Shown here: positions 40,760 through 52,558 of the stretch, piece after piece
Layout of the letters: each line of letters starts with the position of its first letter
Position numbering within the stretch: position 1 is the stretch's first letter
DNA from: Gracilaria gracilis
Taxonomy: Eukaryota; Rhodophyta; Florideophyceae; Gracilariales; Gracilariaceae
Direction of reading: 5' to 3'
NCBI GenBank assembly: GCA_030374805.1
Contig: JARGSG010000229.1
Coordinates: forward strand, 186,001-250,000
Length of the DNA stretch: 64,000 nt
Made by a program: the position numbers and the translations under genes
Notes under the pieces: generated by a model
Seen by the model: only the letters and a program-made list of their open reading frames with translations
Database searches by the model: none
Told to the model about the DNA's origin: nothing

Positions 40760-42887
40760 GATTGTCGCGGGCTGGTTGGAGAGGAGACGGTTGAGTGCTG
40801 CGATGTCTGTTCCGAACGACCATGGAAGGGAGGGGATTTACCACTTTAAGTAGTGCTTACGATGGCGATGAGTTGTTCCTTGCATGCCAATATCCAAGGA
40901 AGTCGAAGTGACTAAGATGCTGAGTTTACCTGAGAACATCAAGCGAGAGGAAGCCTTCATTGAATTGAGGATACAATGTAGGATGCCCCCTAGAGCTTAC
41001 GAAACAAGGCAATGAGTTCACATAGACTTAAGGTCATGGCAAGCACAAATCCTAACTGTAACTCTGCCATGAGATAAATGCTTCCCTTCTCAAAAGTATC
41101 CCTAGATATATACCGCCTCTTTATTGGTCATCCTAGAGGGAACTCAAGCTTACCCTTTGAGCTCGGGCAACTGATTGACCTTCTCGTTCGACATTAGAGG
41201 TCAATTCTTAATTTCTTCGGCCAAAACACCTGATGGTCGTGAAAGGGTTCCGTGAATTCCTCTCTGTACATTTACTTGAACTCAGACGAATCATGGTGTA
41301 AGTAAGAGTTCGTGGCCCTTGCTATTCTTAGCGCAGATTGTGTTCTCTCGTTGATATCTATGATTTCTTTAGACGTTCTACACATGCCTTTCGAAATCTA
41401 AGAGTTCGCCCTCCCCTTGTAGCCTACAGTTCAGCCTTCTTGAAGGAAGGTAGAGTGGACTCAAAGAGTTGACGAAAAGTCGTAAACGAGATAAAACTGA
41501 GCTTCCCACACGAATTCAATTTCGTCCATACGTAGCTGGGTTAATTATATCTGCAATATATCACATTCTGTACCTAGAGAAGTACTTCTCCAAGTAGTAT
41601 GCTACCAAAAGGTAGGTATTCTTCATCTCCTTTACATAGTGGCAATGTGTAGTAAAAATAACCGTTCTGTTGTATTAAGCGGTAGCTTGTGATCGTATCT
41701 CTTCGTCAAACAGTTTGATATCAGGTCGTGATTTTTGGCGAGCGTGAGATTTCAAGGGTTCAGGGTTCGTCCAAGAAGAGCCCACATGGCCTGCATCGTA
41801 TATGTAATCCTCGACGTTTCTATGTACATTTCTTACTGAAGCTTTCTCGCGCCAATTCAAACAAACATTGTTTGATTTCTGGGACCGTCATACTCGCGTA
41901 CAATTAGACATGACAAGGTGACTTCATCAACAGCGGAATTCAGAGCCGGCGAACTGCTGAAACCCTCGCCACAACTCATGCAAAGACCCTATGTATACCC
42001 TTGTACATAATCTGTACTCGTTTGGACACATGTTTTATGATGGGTACGTACTGAACACGTGCTCGAGATTTTCTACCGACAACGAAATGAATTGAATTGG
42101 AGATCTTCCGCCTTCGACCGTTAGATACCTTCGCAGAGACTAAGGTTACAGTGATTCCATTGGAAGAATTGAATGGGACCCGTCCCAGCAGAGGCGTCGA
42201 ACGAGCACACTGGCGCACGGTGTGCGCTGGTGCCCGCTCCCCTGAATTGGAACAATGAGCGGTGTAAGCCTCATCTGCCAATCGTGTTCGAGGAAATTCA
42301 AAGCCTTGTCGCCGGCCATGTTCTGCTGTTGCATGCCGGATGACAGCCATTTGGGAGTGCCCTCCACAGTCATGACGCACCGTGCCGAGACGCACATGCC
42401 GAAACGCAAAGAAACTGTTCCTGACGACTGTTAACAACCTCGCCGACTCGGAAGTGCCACCGAACGACTCACGAAGGAAGGCAGAACGTTCCAACATTTC
42501 TTCCTGTTGCAATGATTGGGAGCTCTGATCACCCAACTCTCAAAATGCGGTACACACCTTGACGTCGTGTTACAAGAGTAATCTATCACAAGTTGGATTG
42601 TCAACCCCCTAGCTTTTCACGTAAACGATATATACCACATCCGTGATATTAGCAGTACCGTTGTAGACACAAATCGCAAGCTTGAGCAATTCAACAGCAC
42701 TTGAGCAACCTATCTAACGGACATTGAGAATCACGGCAGAGAGCTACACGTAAACTACCCTTGGTACCATAATGTCGTCGTTTTGTTCAATCAGGTTTGG
42801 TCTCTTGTGACATTTAAATTCCACACTATCGCTAGATCTTAATCAAAGCACCTCACTTGTCCCACTGGCTACGTTTGCCTTCGCCTT
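40760..42887. other. Intergenic region without a supported gene
   Basis: About 2.1 kb. The largest frame is a minus-strand one at 41976-42536, which begins at TTG (first ATG 42497) and has no recognised domain. No RNA gene or repeat recognised. Confidence 0.35.
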
Positions 42888-43939
42888 TCTAGTGTCTATC
42901 GGACCAGCGCGTTGACCTCATATGAGGTCAAAATGACCTCATATGAGGTCAGCACAAATAGTGAGAGAAATGTAAAAAATTGGATAAAGCTTTGCACATA
43001 ATTCAGCGATTCATTAGAAAACAACTACAATTATGCAATCAAACTAGTTTCATTACCCCAAATAACCATTTGAAGCGAACCAATTCCAAGCAATAAGTGC
43101 TTTAGTAGTCATCTGATTGCATGTAGAATTACTATTTAGGTTTAAACGCCCAAAAATTCTACATATAACTTAAAAACTGCTTAAAATGCTTCAAAAGTAG
43201 TTAATGTTTTTGTTGCTATAGTTCTTGACGATCAACTAGTATTGAGATAACGCACTTTTTAATATTATATGAGCCAAACGTATGTGTGCAAGAGATATAT
43301 AAGCATTCTGACTGCTTTTAAACACATTTAACATACTGGCCTACGCAGAGAACATTCAATCTTTATAGTACATTGAGTCACATGAAGTCGTAAAATGGTA
43401 CCATTCTCAGGTTTGTTTGTGTTTTAGTTCGCATCATTGCACCTAAAAGAGCCTCAAAAACAGTTTTATAACGTGGTAGTTTCACAAGTCTGCGAAAATG
43501 ATGTCCATAGCTTTCAAGATAGAATTTCTATTAAATTTGAGAAGTCCGGCATTTCAAAGTTGTGCAAAAACTATTGTAAATTATACCAGGCCCTTAACAC
43601 CCTTTATTCTGAGAGCAATTTGAAACAGGTTGCATATATGTTGTCGAGGTTTTCTGGTTTACTTTATGAAGAAGGATAAAAAACTTCTTTTCGTTGGAGA
43701 AGTTAAAATTTGATTAAAGTTTCGAATGTAGCGAATATATCTTTTCCCCAATTACTACTCAGCGTCGTTCTTTGTACTAGATGTTCTACTCCGCCATGAA
43801 TGTGATGCCGAATGCGGTTCTAGAGAGGTGCTTTAGAGACTCTGAACTGGTTTACATCTATTTTTATAAAGTGTTATATTCTGACCTCATATGAGGTCAA
43901 TTGACCTCATATGAGGTCAGTTGTCAAATAGACACTAGA
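42888..43939. mobile_element. Non-autonomous element with paired palindromes at both ends
   Basis: A 1,052-base AT-rich block bounded by a 12-base inverted repeat (TCTAGTGTCTAT at 42888; complement ending at 43939). Inside each end lie two copies of the perfect 18-base palindrome TGACCTCATATGAGGTCA: 42913-42930 and 42934-42951 on the left, 43882-43899 and 43902-43919 on the right. No transposase inside; the longest frame (80 codons) has no ATG at its start and no homology. A target-site duplication was not clear. Likely an internally deleted DNA transposon of unknown superfamily. Confidence 0.7.
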
Positions 43940-44352
43940 TAGCTGCTAAGAGCCGATTGGCGGAACCGAGTATGAAGTTATCTTTTCAGTGTGCTTCACT
44001 CGTCTACGACGGTCGTAGATCGTAGCACGACCATGCTGCATTCTACCATATTTCACGGGGAACGCTAACCTAAAAACGCTATTTCCCCGAAATCTGAACC
44101 CGCCTCACTGTAGCATGCTGCTAGATTTTGCTATCCCCCGATATATCAGAGACTACTGACTATGTCACTTTCAAGTTCACAGCTCTTTGCTCCCACCCAC
44201 AGCGGCTTATGCCTAGCGCAGCCAAACTTGAGCAGATAAACCATGCTGTGAGCACGGGCTCAGCCCTGTTCCAACAAACCATGGCTTCTCATGGTTGGCA
44301 CAGCCAGGCATGAGCAGCTAAATGCCTGTTCTAGCACAGGCACAGTTATGTG
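43940..44352. other. Spacer between two small elements
   Basis: About 0.4 kb with a perfect CTACGAC-G-GTCGTAG palindrome at 44004-44018 and several loosely related GCTCAG/TGAGCA words that also flank the following MITE. No gene. Confidence 0.4.
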
Positions 44353-44360
44353 CTCAGAAC

Positions 44361-44878
44361 CAGGGATGTAACCAATCCGAAGGGGAGGGGATTGCGATTT
44401 GAGCGTGCAATCTTCCAGACGATTGCAATAGCTTTACCGAAATCAAATCCGATTGCAATCGCTTTCCCACAGAAACAATCTAATTGCAATCCTTCCTCGG
44501 AAACACCACCCCATCGCAATTCGTATTCATTTCGGCAATTGTAGCCCCAACTTTACTGGAATATCTACTTTTCATCCGTTTGGACCACATCAATGCTTCC
44601 CGCACTAGTTAGAGGTCCCAAAAGCGAGCATTGACGCAAAAAAGATTGCTGTAGCCAGTATATGAATGATACACTTTGGACTAGAGAATTAACGTTTTGT
44701 TTCAATAGAAACTCTTTACTCTTTTAACCAATGTCTCACTTGCAATGATCTGCAATCTGAGGGGACTATTGGTCTGAAAAAAAACATCAGATTGCCATCC
44801 TTTTGGAATCAAACAATCCATGATTGCAATTTTGGGATTGCAATAGATTCCAATCCAATCAATTGCATTACATCCCTG
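44361..44878. mobile_element. hAT-type MITE
   Basis: 518 bases with inverted ends CAGGGATGTAA (left) and TTACATCCCTG (right), the CAGG-type termini of hAT elements. Flanking 8-mers CTCAGAAC (44353-44360) and CCTAGAAC (44879-44886) match at 6 of 8, consistent with an aged hAT 8-base target duplication. Subterminal regions hold many ATTGCAAT-type words in both orientations, as expected for transposase-binding repeats. No coding capacity. It does not share visible ends with the hAT gene at 12642. Confidence 0.75.
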
Positions 44879-45061
44879 CCTAGAACCCCAAACTGCTCAT
44901 GCTTCAAACAGCCAGTTATGAGCAGTTCAAACTCTCTTTGTGGAAGTAAGTCGCTACCTGAGCTTTACATCGAGCTCACTTCATCTACGCCTAACCCACT
45001 CCGGGAGTCTGTTGAGTACCCGCAACTTTTTTAGAATTCCTGTAACAAAGCGTTGATTACT

Positions 45062-45914
45062 TGAAGGATAACACTCCTCGGAGGCGATTTGAGGTACTTT
45101 ATTAATTTTCGCATCATGCCTTAGTATATATATATGAACTACACCGCTATTAGCGTGTCGTCTCGCTGAGGTAATTCCCACACATGTACACGTGGATTAC
45201 ACGGCTCAAAGCGCCGCTTAGCGGATGTAAATAGCACACGTGTAAAACGGATATGCCGGAAACAGTGTACCCAGCATTGCTGTATCTACTTAGATATTTT
45301 ATAGATTATTTTGCCTGGCGCACCCACTGTCAGTGGTGCGCCGAGCTCAGTAGTTAAGAGGGTTGAGCATCGCTCCCCCAAGTAAATTGCCCCTTGCCAA
45401 GCAAGGGCTTCTGGCTCTAACTACCACGCCTTCGCGGATTGTTCACCTCCAAGTGGAGTAACAACTGCTTTGTTTACGTATAGTTACCCACCCTTGTGGC
45501 GCTCAGAGTATAACCACTATTCGTATGTCTCGTTCCGACCTATTGTCGTATACTCGCCCACGTACTGGCTTTGATTTATTCTCTTTCTTTTTTCCTTACT
45601 TTGGTGGTTCGTTTTCTCCCCTTTTTGGCTTTGCCTTTTTGCCCTGTTTGCAGTGGCCCGTTTCCGACACCTTGTCGTTGCCGTGCTACTCTCTCTAGGC
45701 GACTTATCTCGTGACAGTGTGAACACGTGGATCTCTACCGACTACTAATCGGCCTCACGCTACAAAGCTTGTCGTGGTGGTTTGACGTCGGATTTGCACT
45801 CGGCTTAGCTGTGTCATTCCCGGAGTGCTCCGTTCGCTGTGCTGCCCTGTCGAGGGGAAGATTCCGAACTTCTTCGTGAGCCTGCGCTTTTCCCGCCAAA
45901 GGCGTTGCTCCACA
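45062..45914 (+). repeat. Gypsy-A 5' LTR
   Basis: 853 bases, from TGAAGGATAACAC to ...GCTCCACA. A TATATATATATG run near 45126 is the likely U3 promoter; in the 3' LTR it is mutated. A block around 45355-45440, including the stem CCCTTGC/GCAAGGG, is almost unchanged between the two LTRs. Confidence 0.9.
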
Positions 45915-45916
45915 AG

Positions 45917-45934
45917 TGGTCTCCCGACCTAGAA
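45917..45934 (+). other. Candidate primer-binding site
   Basis: TGGTCTCCCGACCTAGAA begins two bases after the LTR. The TGG start fits pairing with a tRNA 3' CCA end. It is not the usual initiator-Met site, and I cannot name the tRNA. Confidence 0.5.
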
Positions 45935-46073
45935 CGACTACTTTTGTCGGAAGATTTACTCGTGAAGTCACTCGTGGCGAGGTTAGTCCTTTTGCCCTTC
46001 TCTCCATTTCGAAGTTCACTGGAAGTCCCAGCCAATTTGCTGTCGATTATCCCGTTGTACCGTTGTTCTTTTC

Positions 46074-48224
46074 ATGACGCTGTCAGATCGTCCGAAGACA
46101 CGCAGTCAGACTGGAAGATCGGATCCGCTACTTCCGTCACGGATCCCCACCCGTTCACGGTCCCGGAGCGAAGAGATGCCGGCTATTGAAGCTGTGCCGA
46201 CGACCACTCGACTTCCGCCCACGTCGTTGATCAACCCTCATCGAGGTGATGGACCGGCTTCTGCCGTTGCTGGTCCCGCCCCTATGGTAGGAGGTACGGT
46301 CCCTTCCGTAGCTCCCACTCCGGAGGCACCTCTGAGGGCTACTGTCAATAACCTTTCCCCCCCCCCCCCCCCCCCCCCCCCTCCCCACTTAACTGTGAAA
46401 GAGCAGCTCCGTTCCACGCGGGCTGCCCATGCTACCCTTGCTAAGTAGTTGTCGCTACTTCGAAAGAAGGTGGATGACACTGCTTTGCAAAACTTTTCTG
46501 AGGATCTCCGCGTATTGCGTGGTGATGTCAACTCCCTCTTGGAAGCTTTTGGAGGACCCGCTAATTTCGTGGAGGACGTGGCTGAGAAGTTTACTCGCCT
46601 CCGCGCCCGTCTAGAAACGGTGGAACAAACCGTCCTGGTTGGAGCCAATCGCACGGCTGAGCCGGTTGCTGTTTCACACCGTGACAAGAAGGTCAGTGGA
46701 TCCAAAGCACGCAAGGAGCGGAAGAACTAAGACTCTGATTCGTCAGCACCTTCTCTTTCTTCACGCCGGTCAACCGGGTGTGATTCGTCCGACTCGTGGG
46801 TAGAAGAAGCCCCTCGTGAGCGTTCGTCACGCTCAAAGCGGTCATCAGTCACCCAAGGTGTGATACGCGCCCACTCGAAGGGAAGGAAGCACTCTGGATT
46901 AAAGGAGTTGAAGCCTACCAATCTGCTCTACAAGAAGCTGTTGTCATACCGGTATTACCGTTTGGAGGACTCCTCATTGGATAGAACTCCCCGTGGGACG
47001 GGAAAAGTCAAAGACTGTATCAAACGGATGCAGCTGTCGCTCCGTAATCAACTGTTTACAGGCGATGATCCCATCTTGGTGTTGGATTTCCTATCACGCT
47101 TCGTAGCGGAAGCCGACATCCTTGGGATGAATGAAGGACAGGCGTTTGTCGCGCTGCCCTATTTTCTACGCGGACTTGCGGAAGATCATTACAACTCTGT
47201 AAGAGGTTCATGGCGTGCCTCTGAAGGAGGGGTTACTTGCTGGCCTGAAGCAGTTCAGTATCTACTGAGGTCCTATGCCACTGGCAACGCCATCCAGTCG
47301 GCTATCCTCGCTCTGAGAGACACCAAACAACGCCCCTGCGAAACAGAAACCGATTATTCGGTGCGCCTGAATAAGGCCTTCCACCGTTGTGGCAATGTTT
47401 ATTCCGCTCAAGAGCGTTGTACCATGTTCGCTGATAGACTAGACCTGGCTATACGGACCCTGGGGGCCCGTAGCCGTGAAGAGAACCGTAAGCTTACGTA
47501 CTTGGAACTGGTGCAGTATGCACGCGCTGAAGGCGATGCGCTACGCGCACGAGTCCCGGGTACCCAGTTGAAGTCCGCTAAAACGTTGGTGTTGGAATCG
47601 GGAACCCCGTCAGCGTCAATGCTGGCTGAGGAACACTCCAATAAGGAGTATGATCAGGTGCACTTTGCCCGTAGCGACGTGCTCCCAATCCCGACAACAG
47701 AGCTTCCCTCAACCACGGATGCCTCGTTTCAAACGGCTCCGGACGATACACTGCTGTATGTATATTCGAACCGAGTTCGACCGCCTCGACTGTCTTATGA
47801 GAACGGTGGAACCCGGGCTTCACGGCCTGGCTGGCAAGCTTCCCGCCCAGCGGTGCGATTCTCGAATACTCGGAACGTCAATGCCATTGTTGGATTGATG
47901 TGTCACCTCTGCTATACGCGAGGGCATACTTCTCCGCAATGCGTTTTAACCATGCGTGAATGGGCACAAGTCATTGCCAACTACGAATCCCTCTCACCTG
48001 AGGAGAAGGCTTCTGTTCCGATGGCATCGTACATCCGCGCGAAGATGGATATTCCACGCACAATTGCGGCTCCGATTGCCCAGAACATGGTGACCTCTCA
48101 CCCCCGTACCCCTCTCGAGGGAAATTCAACCGCTACTGCAGACGCTTCTGCCGCTGGTGTCCAGGCATCAAGGGTTCAGAACACTGAGCACACGCCTCAG
48201 GCGGAATCTGCTCAGAAAAACTAA
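46074..48224 (+). pseudogene. Gypsy-A gag, two in-frame stops
   Basis: One frame from ATG 46074 to TAA 48222-48224, broken by TAG at 46446 and TAA at 46728. The N-terminal part is basic and Pro-rich and includes a polyproline run encoded by 25 consecutive C (46357-46381). A coiled-coil segment follows. The gag core (about 47020-47560) has FTGDDPILVLDFLSRFVAEA and YFLRGLAEDHYNSV. A CCHC zinc knuckle CHLCYTRGHTSPQC lies near 47900. Gag would form the particle and bind RNA. Confidence 0.85.
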
Positions 48225-51200
48225 TTGTGGGAGTCTCCTCTCTTGGAGATGCGCCCTCAGAGTTGAGGCTGAAGGCGCCCGAGGCGTCCCCGCCTCGCTC
48301 CCAGGTCCGAATCTTCTCGAGGAAACAGGCCGTCGAAGACGTGAACTCAGAACACCTTGGTGTTCTTCGTCGACCGTGGATACGGGTAAGAAATAACCGG
48401 TTCCCGGATAGAGTTATGGTGATGGCCAAGCGCAATTACAAGGTCTATGCCGACCTTGGCCTTTCACCCCAGTTTATGGTGCGTTATCTCACTGTATTAG
48501 ATACAGGCGCAGGTCCGAACTTCATTGTTGAGACAGCATTGCCACCCGCCTTGCGGTCACACATTCGCCGTGGCGAAATTCCTGACGTCGCTGACGCGAA
48601 TAACAACCCGTTGTCAATAGTAGGATACATCGAGTTGGTAATCCGTTTGGGCTCATGCGTGGTGAAGCTCGACTTTGTCGTTTGTCGGTCCCTGGCCACC
48701 CCGGTCATTCTGGGTTGTGACTTTTGCGACCGCTTTGTCGATGCCATTAGGCCCCGCCAGAGGCATGTTGAAATGGAAGATGGTTCGTCCGTGCCGATTG
48801 TTCGTCGTACTTTGAGGCATGCCTCCAAGAAGCATGTACCTCTACCTGCGGCGCAGAAAGCACCACCGAGTTCTCGGGAATCTACGAAGCTTCGTGTTGC
48901 CTCCGCGACACGCGTGCCTCCAGAGTCTCAAGTCTGGGTACAGGTGAATTCCCGTCAACACGGTTTACGAATCGTCCAGCCATTGCCGTCGTTGTATGAT
49001 AAATAGTCTCTGGCTATTTCTAATGGAGTAGTCCAGGTGGTACCGGATAATCCGTTTTACGTGTTGATAGCCAATCTAGGCAAAACAACCCAGTATCTGG
49101 TGAAAAACCAAGTGATTGGCTCGGTCATGCCGCATCCAACTGCGTTGGTACCGACGAAGATGACTGCTGCCGATGTGCTCGGAATCGTTCACTCTAAGGA
49201 GGGAGAGGAGTCTGAATCTCATTCGTCTCCGTCGCCGAGTCTCTCGGGTCAGCAACCTGTTAAGACAGAGAAGACACACGTTCCGACGAGTTACGACCAA
49301 TTGGACCCAGTGAAGGAATTGGAAGAACTCGACCTCGGACATGTTCCGGGGACACAACGCAAACGACTGCGTGATATGCTTCGTGAATTCACCACAATCT
49401 GGGATGGTTCTCTCGGAGAGATAAATAGCACGGAACACCGGATTGATCTCCTTCCGAACTCTCGGCCAGTAGCCCAACATCCGTACAGGGCAGGGCCCAA
49501 GGCCAGAAAAGAAGAGCAATTTCAGGTGGACAAGATGCTCCGGGCAGGAGTTATAGAACCGGCACATTCGCCGTGGGCATCACCAGTGGTACTGGCTCCG
49601 AAACCGGATGGTCCCTGGCGCTTCTGTATCGACTATCGTCGTCTAAACGCCCTTACCGTCAAGGACGTGGACCCTATTCTACGTATGGATGAATACATCG
49701 ATTCTCTCGGAAATGCTACCGTATTCACGGTCTTGGATGCTAACTGGGGATACTGGCAGGTTCCAGTGAGAAAGGAGGATCAGGACGAGACAGCGTTTGT
49801 CTGCCATTCTGGCCTCTACCGTTTTAAACGGATGCCCTTTGGTTTAACCAATGCTCCCGCTACTTTTCAGCGTGCTATTGATATCCTACTGGTCCGCTTT
49901 AAGTGGCGTACTTGTCTCGTCTACCTTGACGACGTCATTGTATTCTCAGATAATCTGGATGATCACCTCACACATGTGAGAGACATAATGGCCACGTTAC
50001 GGGACGCCGGAGTGACACTCAAGCTGAGGAAATGCGAATTCTTCACGGATACAGTCAAGTATCTGGGTCACATAATCCGTCCAGGACGAGTCATGATCGA
50101 GGAAGCTCGTGTGAAGTCGCTGAAACAGGCCACGGAACCGACCACCCAGACTGAACTGAGATCCTTCCAAGGATTAGTCAACGTCTATAGACGGTTTATT
50201 CCCAACTTCGCGGACATTGCGGCACCTCTCAACGCGCTCCTGCGGAAGGGTCAACCGCCTAAGTTGGACCCATTCACGTCCACTCAGACGGAAGCCTTTA
50301 ACTCTCTCAAAGAGGCTGTAACCACGGCACCAGTGTTGTCACTACCGAAACCGGGACTTTCATTTACCGTGGACACGGATTCTAGTGACTACCAGGTAGG
50401 CTGCGCCTTGTTTCAAACCACCCCAGAGGGGGAACGCAAGCCAATTGGGTACTGGTCCCGTTCGTTAAACATGCATGAGAAGAATTACTCCGTCTCCAAG
50501 AAGGAATGTCTTGCAGTAGTGTAGGCATTATGCACACTACGCCCCTACCTCATGGGTGCTCATTTCACCGTTTACACGGATCAATCATCATTGACATGGC
50601 TACTCTCCATATCGGAGCCTTCAGGCCGCTTAATGCGTTGGAGACTGCGTCTTGCAGAGTTCGACTTTGACGTCGCCTACAAGAAAGGCGCCAAAAATGC
50701 ACAAGCCGACGCCCTTTCTCGCCTACCCACCATAGGGGAAGCGTTAGCCGTCGATGACGAGGAAATATCCTGCTTCGCAGTTGACGACTACACTGCCGGT
50801 AAACTGGATGATGTCGAAGAGGAATGGCCAGACGAACTGGATTTTGACCAGGAACTGGATGACCTACTCGCTGTCAGCGAAAGTGCGAACCCCCTACCAG
50901 GGAACTTCGTGCCCGTCACAACGGAGGAGATGGTTAGGGAACAATTCGGCGATCCCTACTGCACGAAGATTCGGGCGCAACTCAATGGAGGAGCTGATCT
51001 CCGCTTTCGGGTGAATGATATTGGATATCTCGTTCGCACGGTAATTGGAGACCCACAAACAGTGGTTCCACGTGCCCTAAAATCTCGGGTGTTACACTTA
51101 TCACATTATTCCAAACTTAGTGGCCACGTCGGAGGACGGAAACTGTACCTTACATTGCGAAGAAAATTCTACTGGCCAGCAATGTCTGTGGATTGCTACG

Positions 51201-51277
51201 CAACTATACGGGTCTGCCCCGAGTGTGCTCGGAATCGCGTCAGGCTTCGCCGCCATGCGACGAAGTTACGAAGTTGA
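48188..51277 (+). pseudogene. Gypsy-A pol: protease, RT, RNase H, integrase N-terminus
   Basis: One frame with TAG stops at 49004 and 50522. Aspartic protease active site VLDTGAG at about 48494-48514, followed by VILGCDF. Reverse transcriptase runs from about 49380: ARAGVIEPAHSPWASPVVL-like entry, then WRFCIDYRRLNA, the catalytic YLDD at 49922-49933, and YLGHIIRPG. The RNase H part (TVDTDSSDYQVG) is cut by TAG 50522, at a position that is normally Trp in VVWAL, and continues as FTVYTDQSSLTWLL. The integrase zinc-binding region follows (YSKLSGHVGGRKL ... CPECARNR). The frame ends at 51277, where the integrase core continues in another phase. Confidence 0.9.
48215..48224 (+). promoter_or_regulatory. 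Candidate -1 frameshift site at the gag stop
   Basis: The last gag codons are AAA AAC TAA preceded by G, giving G AAA AAC, one base from the canonical A AAA AAC slippery heptamer. Pol lies in the -1 frame and is open from 48188, so gag and pol overlap by 37 bases exactly here. Confidence 0.5.
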
Positions 51278-52404
51278 AGCTCTTCCCCGCAAGGGCGCCC
51301 CTGGAATTCGTAGCCATCGATATTTTGGGACCGTTCCTCACTACCAAGCGGCGTAACAAATGTCTACTCGTGATCACGGATCGTTTCTCGAAGCTCGTTC
51401 GTACCGTACCATCACGGAGAATCACGTCATTGACGGTTGCGCAAGCATTCGTCACCCATTGGGCATTCGTCTACGGCCCACCGGTGATTCTACTCTCCGA
51501 CAACGGGAAACAGTTTGCCTCCCGGTTCTTCGGGGATGTATGCAGAATTCTCGATGTCAAGAATCTCTTCACGACAACCTACCACCCCCAGTGTAAAGGG
51601 CAGGCTGAACGGTTTAACCGGACGCTGTTAGCAGCACTCCGTTCATACGTAGCCGATCAACCCACCACGTGGGACCTGTTCACCGATGCGCTGACATTCG
51701 CATACAACACTCAGGTACACCGTACTACGGGATTGACTCCATTTGAATTGGTTCTGTCTCGCACCCCACCGCCCGTGGCGCTCGAAGCACAGCCAACGCT
51801 GGATCAATTTCCTTCGACGAAGGGATACAGTGAAACGTAGAAGACATGGCTTACCAAGCTCGTCCCTACAGCACAACGGTCAATGGCCCGGTCACAAGCC
51901 ACGTATAAGCGTGATTTCGATGAGCGAGCCCCTCGAAGACCACCCGCCCTTAAAGAAGGACACTATGTGTTCATCCGTAAGGAGTATTGGAACCCAGGCA
52001 AGGAGAAGCGCCAAAAGCTCTCACCCGTCGCCGACGGTCCCTTCAAGACAATTGCTGTGGAATCCGACACTGTCGTAGTGGAGATGGGTCAGCAACACGA
52101 ACGCATTTCCCGCGATCGCGTGGTTTTTGCACCCCCGCCTGCGGGAAACGACCCATCAAGTGGACATTTTACCGCAGAAGCGGAAACGAACACTACGGAC
52201 ACACCGGACCCACCCCCGATCTACCGCCCTAGGGAGGTACCACACCCAAGTAGGGGACTCTCGGATTTGCCGATGTTATCGGAATCTACGCGCCCTGGTG
52301 CTTCGATGTCTGAAGCCCCGCCGCCTGGCGTAATTATTCGCCGTCTTGGCGCGTTAACACCCACTCCCTATGTCTCTCCATCTAAGGAGGGGGGGACTCA
52401 TTGA
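51193..52404 (+). pseudogene. Gypsy-A integrase core
   Basis: Shifted -1 relative to the preceding pol segment, near a short duplicated word (CGAAGTTACGAAGTTG at 51260), so probably a mutation and not recoding. DDE catalytic residues are visible: AIDILGPF, LLSDNGKQF and GQAERFNRT. A TAG at 51838 breaks the frame, which continues with the C-terminal integrase part (EGHYVFIRKEYWNPGK) to 52404. Confidence 0.88.
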
Positions 52405-52558
52405 TCGTCATGCTTCCGCGCTGTCGCGTGAGGAACACCGTGTGGCACGGAAGAGAGACACCGATAATGCGCAATCAAAGCCCTCTCGGGAGCTCGGTGC
52501 GTCGGCAAGGTCGCCGCGCATCAACGCAGAAGCGTAATCGTCACCAGACACTACCGCC

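Noticed and set aside
41976..42536. 186-codon minus-strand frame
   Set aside because: TTG start, no recognisable motif, overlapping alternative frames equally open.
45041..45061. 21-base flank of Gypsy-A matching 63000-63020 with one mismatch
   Set aside because: Suggested a shared origin of the flanks, but a match this short is only marginally unexpected in 64 kb and does not extend.
45300..45440. Possible tRNA-like sequence in the LTR (GAGCTCAGTAGTTAAGAG)
   Set aside because: No consistent cloverleaf or B-box could be drawn; treated as LTR structure only.
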